Positions 1 through 7,843 of a DNA stretch of 8,573 nucleotides are shown here, in pieces (position 1 is the stretch's first letter; each line of letters begins with the position of its first letter). Source of the stretch: Treponema sp. (GTDB lineage: Bacteria; Spirochaetota; Spirochaetia; Treponematales; Breznakiellaceae); assembly GCA_031275535.1 (NCBI GenBank), contig JAISOR010000104.1:1-8573 (forward strand), in the 5' to 3' direction. The translations under genes and the position numbers were made by a program. Under the pieces are notes generated by a model that was given only the letters and a program-made list of their open reading frames with translations, was not told the origin of the DNA and searched no databases.

Positions 1-1080
1 AGGGTGGGGATTTTATTCGGCGGTAAATCGGCGGAACACGAGGTATCCCTGCAATCGGCAAAGAACGTCTTTGACGCCATAGACCGGGAGAAGTATATCC
101 CCATACTTATTGGTATTGATAAGTCCGGCAAATGGCTCTTGAACGATGAATCGGAATTCCTCCTTAACGCCGACGATCCTAAGCGGATCCGCCTTAACCA
201 GTCCAGCGATTCGGTGGCCCTTATTCCCCAGAGCGGCGGGGTCATTTCCAATTTAAGCAACCTAAAGCAGGAAAAGGCCATTGACGTGATTTTCCCGATC
301 CTGCACGGCCCCTTTGGGGAAGACGGGACCGTGCAGGGCCTTCTAAAACTGGCGGATCTGCCCTTTGTAGGCGCCGGGGTTCTGGGGTCCGCCGTGGGCA
401 TGGACAAGGATGTGATGAAGCGGCTCCTCCGGGATGCGGGCATCCCCATCGGCGATTTTATAGTCCTTAGATCCCACGAGGCTTTTCCGGCCTTTAAGGC
501 CCTGGCACAGAGGCTGGGGCTGCCCTTTTTTGTAAAACCCGCTAATATGGGTTCCTCCGTGGGGGTAAGCAAGATCCATGACGAGGGGGAATACGGGGCC
601 GCCCTGGGGCTTGCCTTTGAATATGACACCAAGATCATCCTGGAGGAATTTATCCGGGGCCGGGAGTTGGAATGTTCCGTATTGGGCAGCGAGACGCCCG
701 CCGCCTCCCTTCCCGGGGAGGTAATCTCCACCCATGAATTCTACTCCTATGACGCAAAATATCTGGACGAAAAGGGGGCGGTCCTGGAAATTCCGGCCAA
801 AGTACCGGCGGAAACGGTCCGGGAGATACAGGAATTGGCGGTAAAAACCTTCCAAACCCTGTCCTGCGAGGGCCTGGCCAGGGTAGATTTCTTCCTAAAG
901 GCCGATGGCGGCGTCCTGGTCAACGAAATTAATACCATGCCGGGGTTTACCAAGATCAGTATGTACCCTAAACTATGGGAAGCCAGTGGTATTCCGTATT
1001 CGGCGCTTATCGACCGGCTAATTGAACTCGCTATTCAGCGTTTTAATAGAGAAAAAAAGCTAAAAACCAGCTATATATAA
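1..1080 (+). CDS. ddl: D-alanine--D-alanine ligase, 5'-partial
   Basis: Cytoplasmic ATP-grasp enzyme that joins two D-alanines for the peptidoglycan stem peptide. The frame is open to the window edge and the GTG at 4 sits inside the usual family start (R-V-G-I-L-F-G-G), so the true start is probably a few codons upstream and that GTG is a valine. Counting the GTG codon as residue 1, the visible motifs are GGKSAEHEVS (6-15), HGPFGEDGT (from 101), the ATP lysine K135 in MDKDVMK, KPANMGSSVG (178-187), RVDFF with D295, and NEINTMPGFT with E308 and N310 as Mg ligands. By spacing against E. coli DdlB, the Glu15/Ser150/Tyr216 triad corresponds to E13, S184 and Y253. The tyrosine, rather than the phenylalanine of depsipeptide ligases, predicts ordinary D-Ala-D-Ala specificity. 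The rest of the protein is full length with no disruption. Its relation to the following genes is probably only positional, since a 119-nt AT-rich gap follows. Confidence 0.96.
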   Translation, partial: RVGILFGGKSAEHEVSLQSAKNVFDAIDREKYIPILIGIDKSGKWLLNDESEFLLNADDPKRIRLNQSSDSVALIPQSGGVISNLSNLKQEKAIDVIFPILHGPFGEDGTVQGLLKLADLPFVGAGVLGSAVGMDKDVMKRLLRDAGIPIGDFIVLRSHEAFPAFKALAQRLGLPFFVKPANMGSSVGVSKIHDEGEYGAALGLAFEYDTKIILEEFIRGRELECSVLGSETPAASLPGEVISTHEFYSYDAKYLDEKGAVLEIPAKVPAETVREIQELAVKTFQTLSCEGLARVDFFLKADGGVLVNEINTMPGFTKISMYPKLWEASGIPYSALIDRLIELAIQRFNREKKLKTSYI

Positions 1081-1087
1081 TATAGCT
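1069..1087. repeat. Small AT-rich inverted repeat over the ddl stop codon
   Basis: Perfect 8-bp arms, agctatat and atatagct, with a 3-nt loop, straddling the TAA stop of ddl. The stem is mostly A-T and no T-run follows, so it is a poor intrinsic terminator. It may give weak 3'-end stabilisation or simply reflect AT richness. Confidence 0.4.
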
Positions 1088-1108
1088 CAATCCCGAAGAG
1101 GGTTCGTG

Positions 1109-1137
1109 TTGTGTTATTTGATAAAAAGAGTTATAGT
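1109..1137 (+). promoter_or_regulatory. Candidate sigma70-type promoter upstream of the 99-aa gene
   Basis: TTGTGT at 1109-1114 (3 of 6 to the -35 consensus), a 17-nt spacer, then TATAGT at 1132-1137 (5 of 6 to the -10 consensus), inside the most AT-rich stretch of the window and about 60 nt before the next start codon. An alternative pair, TTGATA at 1118-1123 with TAACAG at 1141-1146, has a poorer -10. If real, it would drive the 99-aa gene and possibly the peptidase, kinase and nitroreductase genes behind it. The evidence is pattern matching only. Confidence 0.35.
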
Positions 1138-1199
1138 TATTAACAGATTAACAGAGATCTGGGATTTTTCAGGCAAAATAGTAGATTTAAGAGGGTGTC

Positions 1200-1499
1200 A
1201 TGGATACGATAGAACAATTCTGTCAGGAGTTAAAGCAATTTCTTTCTGATATCAATGCTTCAGGATTTGAGAACATGCCGGCGGATACTATAGAGAAGCT
1301 CGAAAAAATCGGTTCCGCCGCTGCCACGCTGGGCCTGAAAATAGGTAAGGGGCTTATTGATAATCTCTTGTCGGTTCTAAAATCATTCCAGGCAGGTACG
1401 GCGGATGAACGGAGCGTATCGGTGCGGTTTACGGCGCTGGATTTTTATGAAAAGAACCTACTGGGTAATGGGGGCGAAAACGACGTAGAAGAGTTATAG
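1200..1499 (+). CDS. Small hypothetical helical protein (99 aa)
   Basis: I do not recognise this family. The product is 99 residues with no signal peptide and no transmembrane segment, so it is probably cytoplasmic. It is rich in Glu, Lys, Leu and Ala with heptad-like spacing over residues 1-65 (for example ADTIEKLEKIG and LIDNLLSVLKSF), suggesting two or three amphipathic helices, followed by a short, probably extended part (SVSVRFTALDFYEKNLLG) and an acidic C-terminus. Its single Cys is residue 8. GAGG at 1191-1194, five bases before the ATG, supports this start. It follows a candidate promoter and lies 42 nt ahead of the peptidase gene, so it may be the first gene of that unit. Local base composition is more AT-rich than in the large genes. 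A helical adaptor or regulator is conceivable, but nothing in the sequence identifies a function. Confidence 0.72.
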   Translation: MDTIEQFCQELKQFLSDINASGFENMPADTIEKLEKIGSAAATLGLKIGKGLIDNLLSVLKSFQAGTADERSVSVRFTALDFYEKNLLGNGGENDVEEL

Positions 1500-1518
1500 T
1501 CTTTCCCTATACTATAAC
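1493..1518. repeat. Inverted repeat at the end of the 99-aa gene
   Basis: Perfect 8-bp arms gttatagt (1493-1500) and actataac (1511-1518) with a 10-nt loop, overlapping the TAG stop of the 99-aa gene and lying just before the peptidase start. The stem is AT-rich and only a TTTT tract follows some nt later, so it is at best a weak attenuator or an operator-like dyad. Its left arm belongs to a 12-nt direct repeat (aagagttatagt) also present at 1126-1137, over the candidate promoter. Confidence 0.4.
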
Positions 1519-1541
1519 AAGCTGGTTTTAGAACGAGAATT

Positions 1542-4439
1542 ATGAATAGATTATTTTTACATAGAAAGCCTCCCTCCTTGCCGCTAAGATTTTTTGTGCC
1601 GGCGCTTGTGTTTTTTGTGCTGGCAATCTCCTGCGGCTCCGCTCCCCGGGCCAAGGCCTCCGTTTATGGCGGCCTGGGGCTTCCCTCGGATCCGGTGCCT
1701 TTTATGGCCGCGGTCCGGACCGGCGTTTTGCCCGGCGGCCTGAAGTACTATATTCTGGAAAACTCCATGCCCGAAAACCGGGCCTATCTGACCCTGGCGG
1801 TAAACGCCGGATCGATCCTGGAGACTGACGAAGAACAGGGCCTGGCCCACTTTGTGGAACACATGGCCTTTAACGGTACCGCCCGTTTCCCCGAAGCGGA
1901 ACTGGTCAACTACCTGCGCTCCCTGGGCATGCGTTTTGGGCCCGAGGTGAACGCCTATACCTCCTACGACAGGACCGTCTACGGAATTGAGGTGCCGGTG
2001 GAAACCGGCGCTGACGGGCGGAAGCGCATCCCCCCTACGGCCCTGGCGGTGATTGACGATTGGACCCATGCCATAAGCTTTACCCCCGCGGATGTTGATG
2101 ATGAGCGGCCGGTTATTATGGAGGAGTACCGGGCCCGGCTTGGGGTTGAGGAACGGATCTTCCGTAAAACCAGGGAGGTGATCTTCCGGGGCTCTCCCTA
2201 TGCGGACCGGCTGCCCATCGGACTCCCGGAGATAATCGAAACCGCCCCCGCGGAACGGCTTATGAATTTCTATAAGACCTGGTACCGGGCGGATAATATG
2301 GCCCTGATCTTTGTGGGCGATTTTGACGGCGCCGCCCTGGAAGCGGAACTGGCCTCCCATTTTTCCATACCCGCGCCGGAAACACCCCTGGACCGCCCCT
2401 ATTACGATCTTCCCGAACCGGAAAAGGGTCGCAGGGAGGTGGAGATCATCACCGATCCCGAGCTTCCCTATACCCTGATATATCTGTATTATAGACGCTT
2501 CCCCCAGGCCTTGGGGGGAGACCTGGCCTCCTACCGCCAGGGGCTAATCGATACCCTTATTCAGCGGATGCTTGCCATCCGTTTTGAAGACGCCGCCGCC
2601 CGGGAAGAAACCCCCTATGTCCAGGCGGCTTCTTTTTACGACCGGTTTGGAAAAAATTCCCGCCTCTACGGTATGATGGGAATCGCAAAACCGGGCCTGG
2701 CCGAAGCAAGCCTCCGGGCCCTGCTGCGGGAGAAGGAATCCATAAGCCGTTATGGTTTTACTAAAACGGAAATTGCCCGGGCCAAGGGGACCCTTATTTC
2801 CGATCTGGAGCAGATGGTTTCCGAAAAGGATCGGCAGCCTTCCAATTCTTATGTGGATGAGCTGGCGGACCACTTCCTTGCCGGCTTGGGGCTGGCCGAT
2901 GTTGAATGGGAACTGGACGCGGTAAGCAGGATGCTCCCGGACATTGGCTCCAGGGATATCTCCGCCGCAATAAAAGACTATTTTGCCGCCGATGATCTAA
3001 CGGTGTTTCTTATTGCCCCCGAGTCTGAACAGGCAAGCCTGCCCCCGGCGGATCAGGTGCGGCGGATCGAGGCGGAAAGCCGGAGGGCCCGGATCCCCCG
3101 GCCCAGGAACGCCGCGCTGGATGCAACCCTTATTGATAAAGAGCCCTTGCCGGGAAGCATTGTTTCCGAATCCCGGGACCCCCTTACCGGGGCCGTCTAT
3201 TGGGAACTCAGCAACGGCGCCAGGGTCATCCTTAAAGAGACGAAAAACAAAAACAACGAGATCGTTCTGTATGGGCTGGCCAAGGGCGGCAGTACCAGCG
3301 CGGGCCAAGAGGAGCTTATCTCCACGGCCCTGGCCGCGGAGATGATAAACGCCTCCGGGGTGGGGCCCTATTCCCGGAGGGACCTGATAAAGAAGATTTC
3401 GGATAAGCAGGTCTCCATATCAATGTGGGTTAGCAGCTTTCTCCGGGGTTTTAACGGTTCCACCACCATCGGGGATCAGAAGACCCTCTTTGAACTTCTC
3501 TACCTGGGCTTTACCCAGCCCCGGATCGATCCCGAAACCGTGAATGTCCTGCTGGATCAATACCGGACCACCCTGGCTCAGCACGGTGAAAACCCCGAAG
3601 CGGTATTCTCCGACGAGGTAGAAAGAACGGCGTTTGGGAATAATCCCTACTTCCTTCCCATGGAACTGGCGGATCTGGCAAAGGTGAACCGGGATCAGGC
3701 CCTGGCCTTTATTACCCGGGCCCTTAATCCCGCGGACTATACCTTTGTTTTTACCGGGAATCCGGATATCCCGGTCCTTCGTTCCCATGTCGAAACCTAC
3801 CTGGCCTCCATCCCCCGGGGGCCGCAAAGCTGGAATGACTGGACCGACCCGCATATCGTCCGGCCCGGTAAGATTGAAAAAAAGGTCTATAAGGGGAAAG
3901 AAGAGAAGAGCCTGGTTTATTTGGGCTGGTATATCCCCGCGGAGTTTTCCGAATTCGGCGGAGCCGCGGCTTCTGTTTTAAGTGAATACCTGGACATACG
4001 GCTGACCGAGGAAATTCGGGAAAGCCTGGGCGGGGTCTATTCGGTTTCGGTAAATGTTTCCCTGGGGCTCCTTCCCTCGGGCGGTGAGTTGTCCATGGGT
4101 GTCTTCTTTATCTGTGACCCAAACCGGGTGGAGGTCCTTGCGGCCGCCATTGCGGATCAGCTTAAGCTTGTGGCCGGTGGAACCATAGACGGGGATGTGT
4201 TTACCAAGTCCGTGGAGGCCCTTAAAAAGAACCATGAAGAGTCCATCCAGAGCAACGCCTATATAAGCCGTATCTGGGCTATGTATACGGTTATTTTTGA
4301 TCTATCCCTTGATCGGCTGGATAAACGGCCTGAACTATATGAAACTATTGGAATTGCTGATATACAACAGACCGCGGCAGATCTTCTGTCCACTGGTCCT
4401 ATGATGGTTACCCTTTATCCGGAAGGATGGGGCAGATAG
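1542..4439 (+). CDS. M16 family zinc metallopeptidase, PqqL-like, exported putative lipoprotein
   Basis: A 965-residue two-half M16 (insulinase/pitrilysin clan) peptidase, close in length to E. coli PqqL. A basic N-terminus and hydrophobic stretch (about 16-30) end in VLAISC, which fits a relaxed, spirochaete-like lipobox with the cysteine at 31, so it is probably lipid-anchored in the periplasm or outer membrane. The inverted zinc motif HFVEH gives ligands H103 and H107 and catalytic E106. The third ligand is E194 or E195 in VIMEEYR. FGPEVNAYTSYDRTVY, typical of PqqL-like members, follows the zinc motif. The C-terminal half (from about residue 555) has the M16 fold without HxxEH, as in the family, but keeps the R...GGVYS element with R826 and Y833 thought to position substrate. 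Such enzymes cut peptides or small unfolded proteins in a closed chamber, and relatives process imported iron-bearing proteins; the substrate here is unknown. The ribosome site (cgag) is weak, so translation may couple to the preceding gene. Confidence 0.93.
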   Translation: MNRLFLHRKPPSLPLRFFVPALVFFVLAISCGSAPRAKASVYGGLGLPSDPVPFMAAVRTGVLPGGLKYYILENSMPENRAYLTLAVNAGSILETDEEQGLAHFVEHMAFNGTARFPEAELVNYLRSLGMRFGPEVNAYTSYDRTVYGIEVPVETGADGRKRIPPTALAVIDDWTHAISFTPADVDDERPVIMEEYRARLGVEERIFRKTREVIFRGSPYADRLPIGLPEIIETAPAERLMNFYKTWYRADNMALIFVGDFDGAALEAELASHFSIPAPETPLDRPYYDLPEPEKGRREVEIITDPELPYTLIYLYYRRFPQALGGDLASYRQGLIDTLIQRMLAIRFEDAAAREETPYVQAASFYDRFGKNSRLYGMMGIAKPGLAEASLRALLREKESISRYGFTKTEIARAKGTLISDLEQMVSEKDRQPSNSYVDELADHFLAGLGLADVEWELDAVSRMLPDIGSRDISAAIKDYFAADDLTVFLIAPESEQASLPPADQVRRIEAESRRARIPRPRNAALDATLIDKEPLPGSIVSESRDPLTGAVYWELSNGARVILKETKNKNNEIVLYGLAKGGSTSAGQEELISTALAAEMINASGVGPYSRRDLIKKISDKQVSISMWVSSFLRGFNGSTTIGDQKTLFELLYLGFTQPRIDPETVNVLLDQYRTTLAQHGENPEAVFSDEVERTAFGNNPYFLPMELADLAKVNRDQALAFITRALNPADYTFVFTGNPDIPVLRSHVETYLASIPRGPQSWNDWTDPHIVRPGKIEKKVYKGKEEKSLVYLGWYIPAEFSEFGGAAASVLSEYLDIRLTEEIRESLGGVYSVSVNVSLGLLPSGGELSMGVFFICDPNRVEVLAAAIADQLKLVAGGTIDGDVFTKSVEALKKNHEESIQSNAYISRIWAMYTVIFDLSLDRLDKRPELYETIGIADIQQTAADLLSTGPMMVTLYPEGWGR

Positions 4440-4440
4440 G

Positions 4441-4464
4441 GCGATTACTCACGGAGAAAATCGC
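4441..4464 (+). promoter_or_regulatory. Small hairpin presenting the kinase ribosome site
   Basis: Perfect 6-bp arms gcgatt (4441-4446) and aatcgc (4459-4464) enclose a 12-nt loop that contains GGAG (4453-4456), the only Shine-Dalgarno match for the kinase ATG at 4467. The hairpin fills almost the whole 27-nt gap between the peptidase and kinase genes. It could tune kinase translation, but a 6-bp dyad may also be chance. Confidence 0.3.
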
Positions 4465-4466
4465 AT

Positions 4467-7400
4467 ATGAGAAAAATTGGCATCCTGGTGTTTATAGGCT
4501 CCCTATGCGCTTGTTCTTTTTCCGGGCGGTCACCGGGTATAAATTCGGGACAAATTAAAGACTACAGGACCATCCCCGGCGTTAAGGCGGAGGATGTCCG
4601 GGCCATAGAGGCCATGAAGGAGCAGGGGGTATCCCTTACCTACGGGACCCTGGTGAGCAGCGAGGCCTTTGAAGATGCCGCCGATCCTGTTGGCGGCCTT
4701 GACGGCGGGACCGATGACGGGACCGGCGGCCCAGCCGGCGGCCCTGTCGGCGACCTTGTCGGCGGAATCCCCGGAGCAGCGGATGATGATGATGATAGGG
4801 AAGGTTTTTCCCTGCTGCTTTGCGATATGCTGTCCCAAATGTTTGGCATCCCCTTTGAACACCGTTTTTATACCTGGGATACCCTGGTGGAAGCCCTGGA
4901 CGCGGGAACCCTGGACTTTACCGGAGAATTGAGCGCCACCGAAGAAAACCGGCAGCGTTATTTTATGACCGATCCGATTTATGACCGGACCCTGAAGATC
5001 TGTACCAACCGGTACGCCCCGGAATTACGGCGGACCGCGGCAAACCGTTTCCTGCGTTTTGCCGTTCCGGAAGGGGCCGGGATCGGTACGCAGATACAAC
5101 AGATTACGGATCTGCCGGCTGAAATTGTGTATGTGCCTGACCATGCGGCCGCCGCCGAAGGCCTCCGCCTGAATACCATCGATGCCTTTTTCGATTTTGC
5201 GCCGGGAATGGTTTATTTTGAGCAGCATGAATTTGTCGCCATGGAGGATTTTTTCCCCCTTATATATTCCCCGGTCTCCATGGCAACGGCGAATCCCGAT
5301 CTGCTCCCCATTATCAGGGTGGTGCAGGGGTACCTGGAAAACGGCGGGAAAGATTATCTGGCCCAGCTTTATTCCGAGGGTAACCGGGCGTATCTGCGCC
5401 ATAAACTTGCGGTAAACCTGAACGCCGAAGAAAGGCCCTATTTTGACCGGCTTAAAAGAGAGGGCGGGGAAATAAAGATTGTGGCCGAATCGGATAACTA
5501 TCCCATCAGTTTTTATAATGACCGGGAGCAGGAATTCCAGGGAATTGCCATTGATGTCCTAAAGGAAATATCCGTCCTTTCGGGGCTCCGGTTTGTCCCG
5601 GTCAATGAGCGGGGAGATTCCCGGCCCCGGCTCATCGAAAATTTGCGGACCGGGAAGGCCTCTTTGATCGCCGGATTGATATACCAGGATGCGCGGAAAA
5701 ACAATTTTCTATGGGCCCGATCTCCCTTTACATCGGACCAGGGCGCCCTGCTTTCCACCGCGGAGCATCCCGATATTGAAATGAACCAGATACTGTATTC
5801 CACCGTCGGCCTGATACAGGGAAATACCTATACCACGGTTTTTAATGAATGGTTTCCCGGCCATAGCGGCAGTGTTTATTATTCCTCATCAAAAGATGCC
5901 TTTGACGCCCTGCGGCGGGGAGAGGTTGATTTTGTTATGGGTTCCCGCTATCTGCTGTTGAACCAAACCAACTACCAGGAAGAACCGGATTTTAAGGCCA
6001 GCATACTGTTTGATCATCAAATATCCTCCGGCTTTGCCTTTAACCCGGACGAAGTAGTTCTCCGTTCCATCATCAGCAGGGCCCAGCTTCTGGTTCCGGT
6101 GGAAACCATCAGCGACCGTTGGGCCCATAAGGTTTTTGATTACCGCAGGAAGATGACGCAGGACATTATGCCCTATCTTCTGGTCGTTTTGGGGGTCCTG
6201 GCGGTCTCCCTTATTGCCCTGTGCTTCCTGCTTATTAAAAACAGAAGACTTGGCAAAAACCTGGAAGAGCTGGTAAGAATCCGAACCCATGAATTGGAAG
6301 TCCGGACCGCAACCTTGACCACCGTTTTTTCGTCTATTCCGGATTTGATTTTTTGTAAGGACCTGGGGGGCAAATTTACCCAATGCAACCCGAGTTTTGA
6401 ACGGTATATGAATCTTAAGAAAGAAGATATTATCGGCAAGGATGACGCGGACCTCTTTGGGGCCAGGGCGGACCTTATTGAGAAGTATCGGCAGGACGAT
6501 CTGGATGTTGTTCAGTCCGGAACGGCAAAAGTAATAGAAGAGAATATCTATTCCCCTTATCTTGGCAGCACAAAACTCTTTGAGACTATTAAGACCCCCC
6601 TAATCCAAAACGGAACGGCGGTGGGCATTATGGGGATAGCCAGGGATATAACTGAACGGAAGGCCATTGAAGAGGCGGCCCAGGCGGCCTCTAAGGCAAA
6701 AAGTGAATTCCTTGCCCGGATCAGCCATGAAATCCGCACGCCCTTAAACGCCATTATTGGGATGACCCATATTGCCCGGAATTCCATAGCCGACACCCAG
6801 AAGGCCCTTGGCTCCCTTGATGAAATAACCACCGCTTCTTCACATCTCCTGAATATCCTGAACGACGTACTTGATATGTCGAAGATTGAGTCCGGTAAAT
6901 TTGAGATCATCCGGGAGCCCTTTTATCCGGAGGCGGCCCTTTCGGAGGTGGTTAGTATTATTTCCCAGCGCTGTAAAGACAAATACATCGTATTTGAGCA
7001 TAACATTAAAGACCTGCCCTCTGCCTATCTGTTGGGGGATAAGCTGAGGCTTAATCAGGTATTGATAAATCTTCTTGGCAACGCGGTTAAATTTACCGGC
7101 ATGGAAGGACGCATAACATTTCATGTCGAGGTTTTGGCCGATCTTCCCGAAGAAATGAAGCTTAGATTTGTCCTGTCTGACAATGGTATAGGGATGAGCG
7201 AAGAACAGACAAAACGGCTTTTCGTTGCCTTTGAACAAGCGGACAGCAGCATCGCCTCCCGTTTCGGCGGTACCGGGCTGGGGCTTGCCATAAGCCAAAA
7301 TTTGGTTAATCTTATGGGGGGGAATATAACCGTAGAGAGCAAACTTCAGGAGGGGTCCACCTTTAGTTTCGAGCTCAGTTTCCCCAAAACCAAGGCCCTG

Positions 7401-7826
7401 CCCGAGGTTCAACGGAAGCGTGAAGTATATAAATTGGATCTATCCTCGAAACGGCTGCTCCTGGTGGAGGATATGGAGATAAACCGGATTATCCTGCGGG
7501 AGCTTCTGGCGGATACCAGGGCTGTTATAGATGAAGCCGTAAACGGACAAGATGCTTTGGAGATCTTCGGCGCTTCTTCCGCGGGGTATTATGATTTGAT
7601 CTTTATGGATATCCAGATGCCTGTGATGGATGGATACGAAGCAACCCGGAAGATCCGTTCCATGGAACGGCCGGACGCTAAAACCGTCCCCATTATTGCC
7701 ATGACCGCCAATGCGTACCGGGAGGATATTAATAAAGCCCTTGGTATGGGGATGAATGGGCATATATCCAAACCTATTGATGTGGATACCGTTCTGCGGA
7801 CCCTCGCAGATGTTTTTAATCTTTAA
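4467..7826 (+). CDS. BvgS/EvgS-type hybrid sensor histidine kinase with tandem Venus-flytrap domains
   Basis: A 1119-residue membrane sensor. Residues 1-16 form a short hydrophobic leader ending LCAC, a good lipobox with Cys16, unusual for this class. Two SBP_bac_3-like flytrap domains follow: residues about 50-305, interrupted by a Gly/Asp-rich insertion at 73-110, and about 333-560 (IKIVAESDNYPISF, then FQGIAIDVLKEIS). One strong membrane helix lies at about 568-591. A PAS domain (about 612-730, ending ARDITERK) leads into HisKA with phospho-acceptor H754 in ISHEIRTPLN. The ATPase domain shows the N-box N872, G1 DNGIGM at 905 and G2 GGTGLGLA from 934. A C-terminal receiver (about 995-1119) has acidic E1001 and D1002, phospho-acceptor D1048, T1080 and K1102. 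All catalytic residues are present, so it should autophosphorylate and pass phosphate to its own receiver. No HPt domain follows, unlike BvgS and EvgS, so a separate HPt protein or regulator is expected elsewhere. The ligand is unknown; relatives bind amino acids, organic acids or other small solutes. GGAG lies 10 nt before the ATG. Confidence 0.94.
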   Translation: MRKIGILVFIGSLCACSFSGRSPGINSGQIKDYRTIPGVKAEDVRAIEAMKEQGVSLTYGTLVSSEAFEDAADPVGGLDGGTDDGTGGPAGGPVGDLVGGIPGAADDDDDREGFSLLLCDMLSQMFGIPFEHRFYTWDTLVEALDAGTLDFTGELSATEENRQRYFMTDPIYDRTLKICTNRYAPELRRTAANRFLRFAVPEGAGIGTQIQQITDLPAEIVYVPDHAAAAEGLRLNTIDAFFDFAPGMVYFEQHEFVAMEDFFPLIYSPVSMATANPDLLPIIRVVQGYLENGGKDYLAQLYSEGNRAYLRHKLAVNLNAEERPYFDRLKREGGEIKIVAESDNYPISFYNDREQEFQGIAIDVLKEISVLSGLRFVPVNERGDSRPRLIENLRTGKASLIAGLIYQDARKNNFLWARSPFTSDQGALLSTAEHPDIEMNQILYSTVGLIQGNTYTTVFNEWFPGHSGSVYYSSSKDAFDALRRGEVDFVMGSRYLLLNQTNYQEEPDFKASILFDHQISSGFAFNPDEVVLRSIISRAQLLVPVETISDRWAHKVFDYRRKMTQDIMPYLLVVLGVLAVSLIALCFLLIKNRRLGKNLEELVRIRTHELEVRTATLTTVFSSIPDLIFCKDLGGKFTQCNPSFERYMNLKKEDIIGKDDADLFGARADLIEKYRQDDLDVVQSGTAKVIEENIYSPYLGSTKLFETIKTPLIQNGTAVGIMGIARDITERKAIEEAAQAASKAKSEFLARISHEIRTPLNAIIGMTHIARNSIADTQKALGSLDEITTASSHLLNILNDVLDMSKIESGKFEIIREPFYPEAALSEVVSIISQRCKDKYIVFEHNIKDLPSAYLLGDKLRLNQVLINLLGNAVKFTGMEGRITFHVEVLADLPEEMKLRFVLSDNGIGMSEEQTKRLFVAFEQADSSIASRFGGTGLGLAISQNLVNLMGGNITVESKLQEGSTFSFELSFPKTKALPEVQRKREVYKLDLSSKRLLLVEDMEINRIILRELLADTRAVIDEAVNGQDALEIFGASSAGYYDLIFMDIQMPVMDGYEATRKIRSMERPDAKTVPIIAMTANAYREDINKALGMGMNGHISKPIDVDTVLRTLADVFNL
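4683..4796 (+). repeat. Gly/Asp-rich low-complexity insertion inside the first flytrap domain
   Basis: In-frame stretch coding residues 73-110 of the kinase, built of degenerate GG-x-x-GG units (coded by recurring ggcggc/ggcgacc-like words) and ending in five tandem GAT codons (4782-4796) giving DDDDD. It falls between the first strand (SLTYGTL) and the first helix (EGFSLLLCDML) of the flytrap fold, where relatives have a short ligand-side loop of about a dozen residues. A repeat of this type can change length by slippage without shifting the frame. Confidence 0.7.
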
Positions 7827-7843
7827 GTAAGGAAGGAAAGGCC

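Noticed and set aside
1..1080. Ddl as a D-Ala-D-Lac or D-Ala-D-Ser (vancomycin-resistance type) ligase
   Set aside because: The specificity tyrosine (Y253, matching DdlB Tyr216) and the GSSVG loop are those of ordinary D-Ala-D-Ala ligases, and no van-type neighbours are present.
1584..2360. Long open frame on the minus strand (258 codons) inside the peptidase gene
   Set aside because: It lies wholly within a well-supported M16 coding region, has low-complexity Gly/His/Pro-rich composition typical of the complement of GC-rich codons, and shows no recognisable motif. The other minus-strand frames inside the peptidase, kinase and ddl genes were rejected likewise.
7316..7322. Run of seven G in the kinase ATPase domain as a phase-variation tract
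   Set aside because: It is just met-gly-gly codons (LMGGN) in a conserved position. Several six-base G or C runs occur elsewhere in these genes, and seven is short for slippage switching, so I see no reason to claim phase variation.
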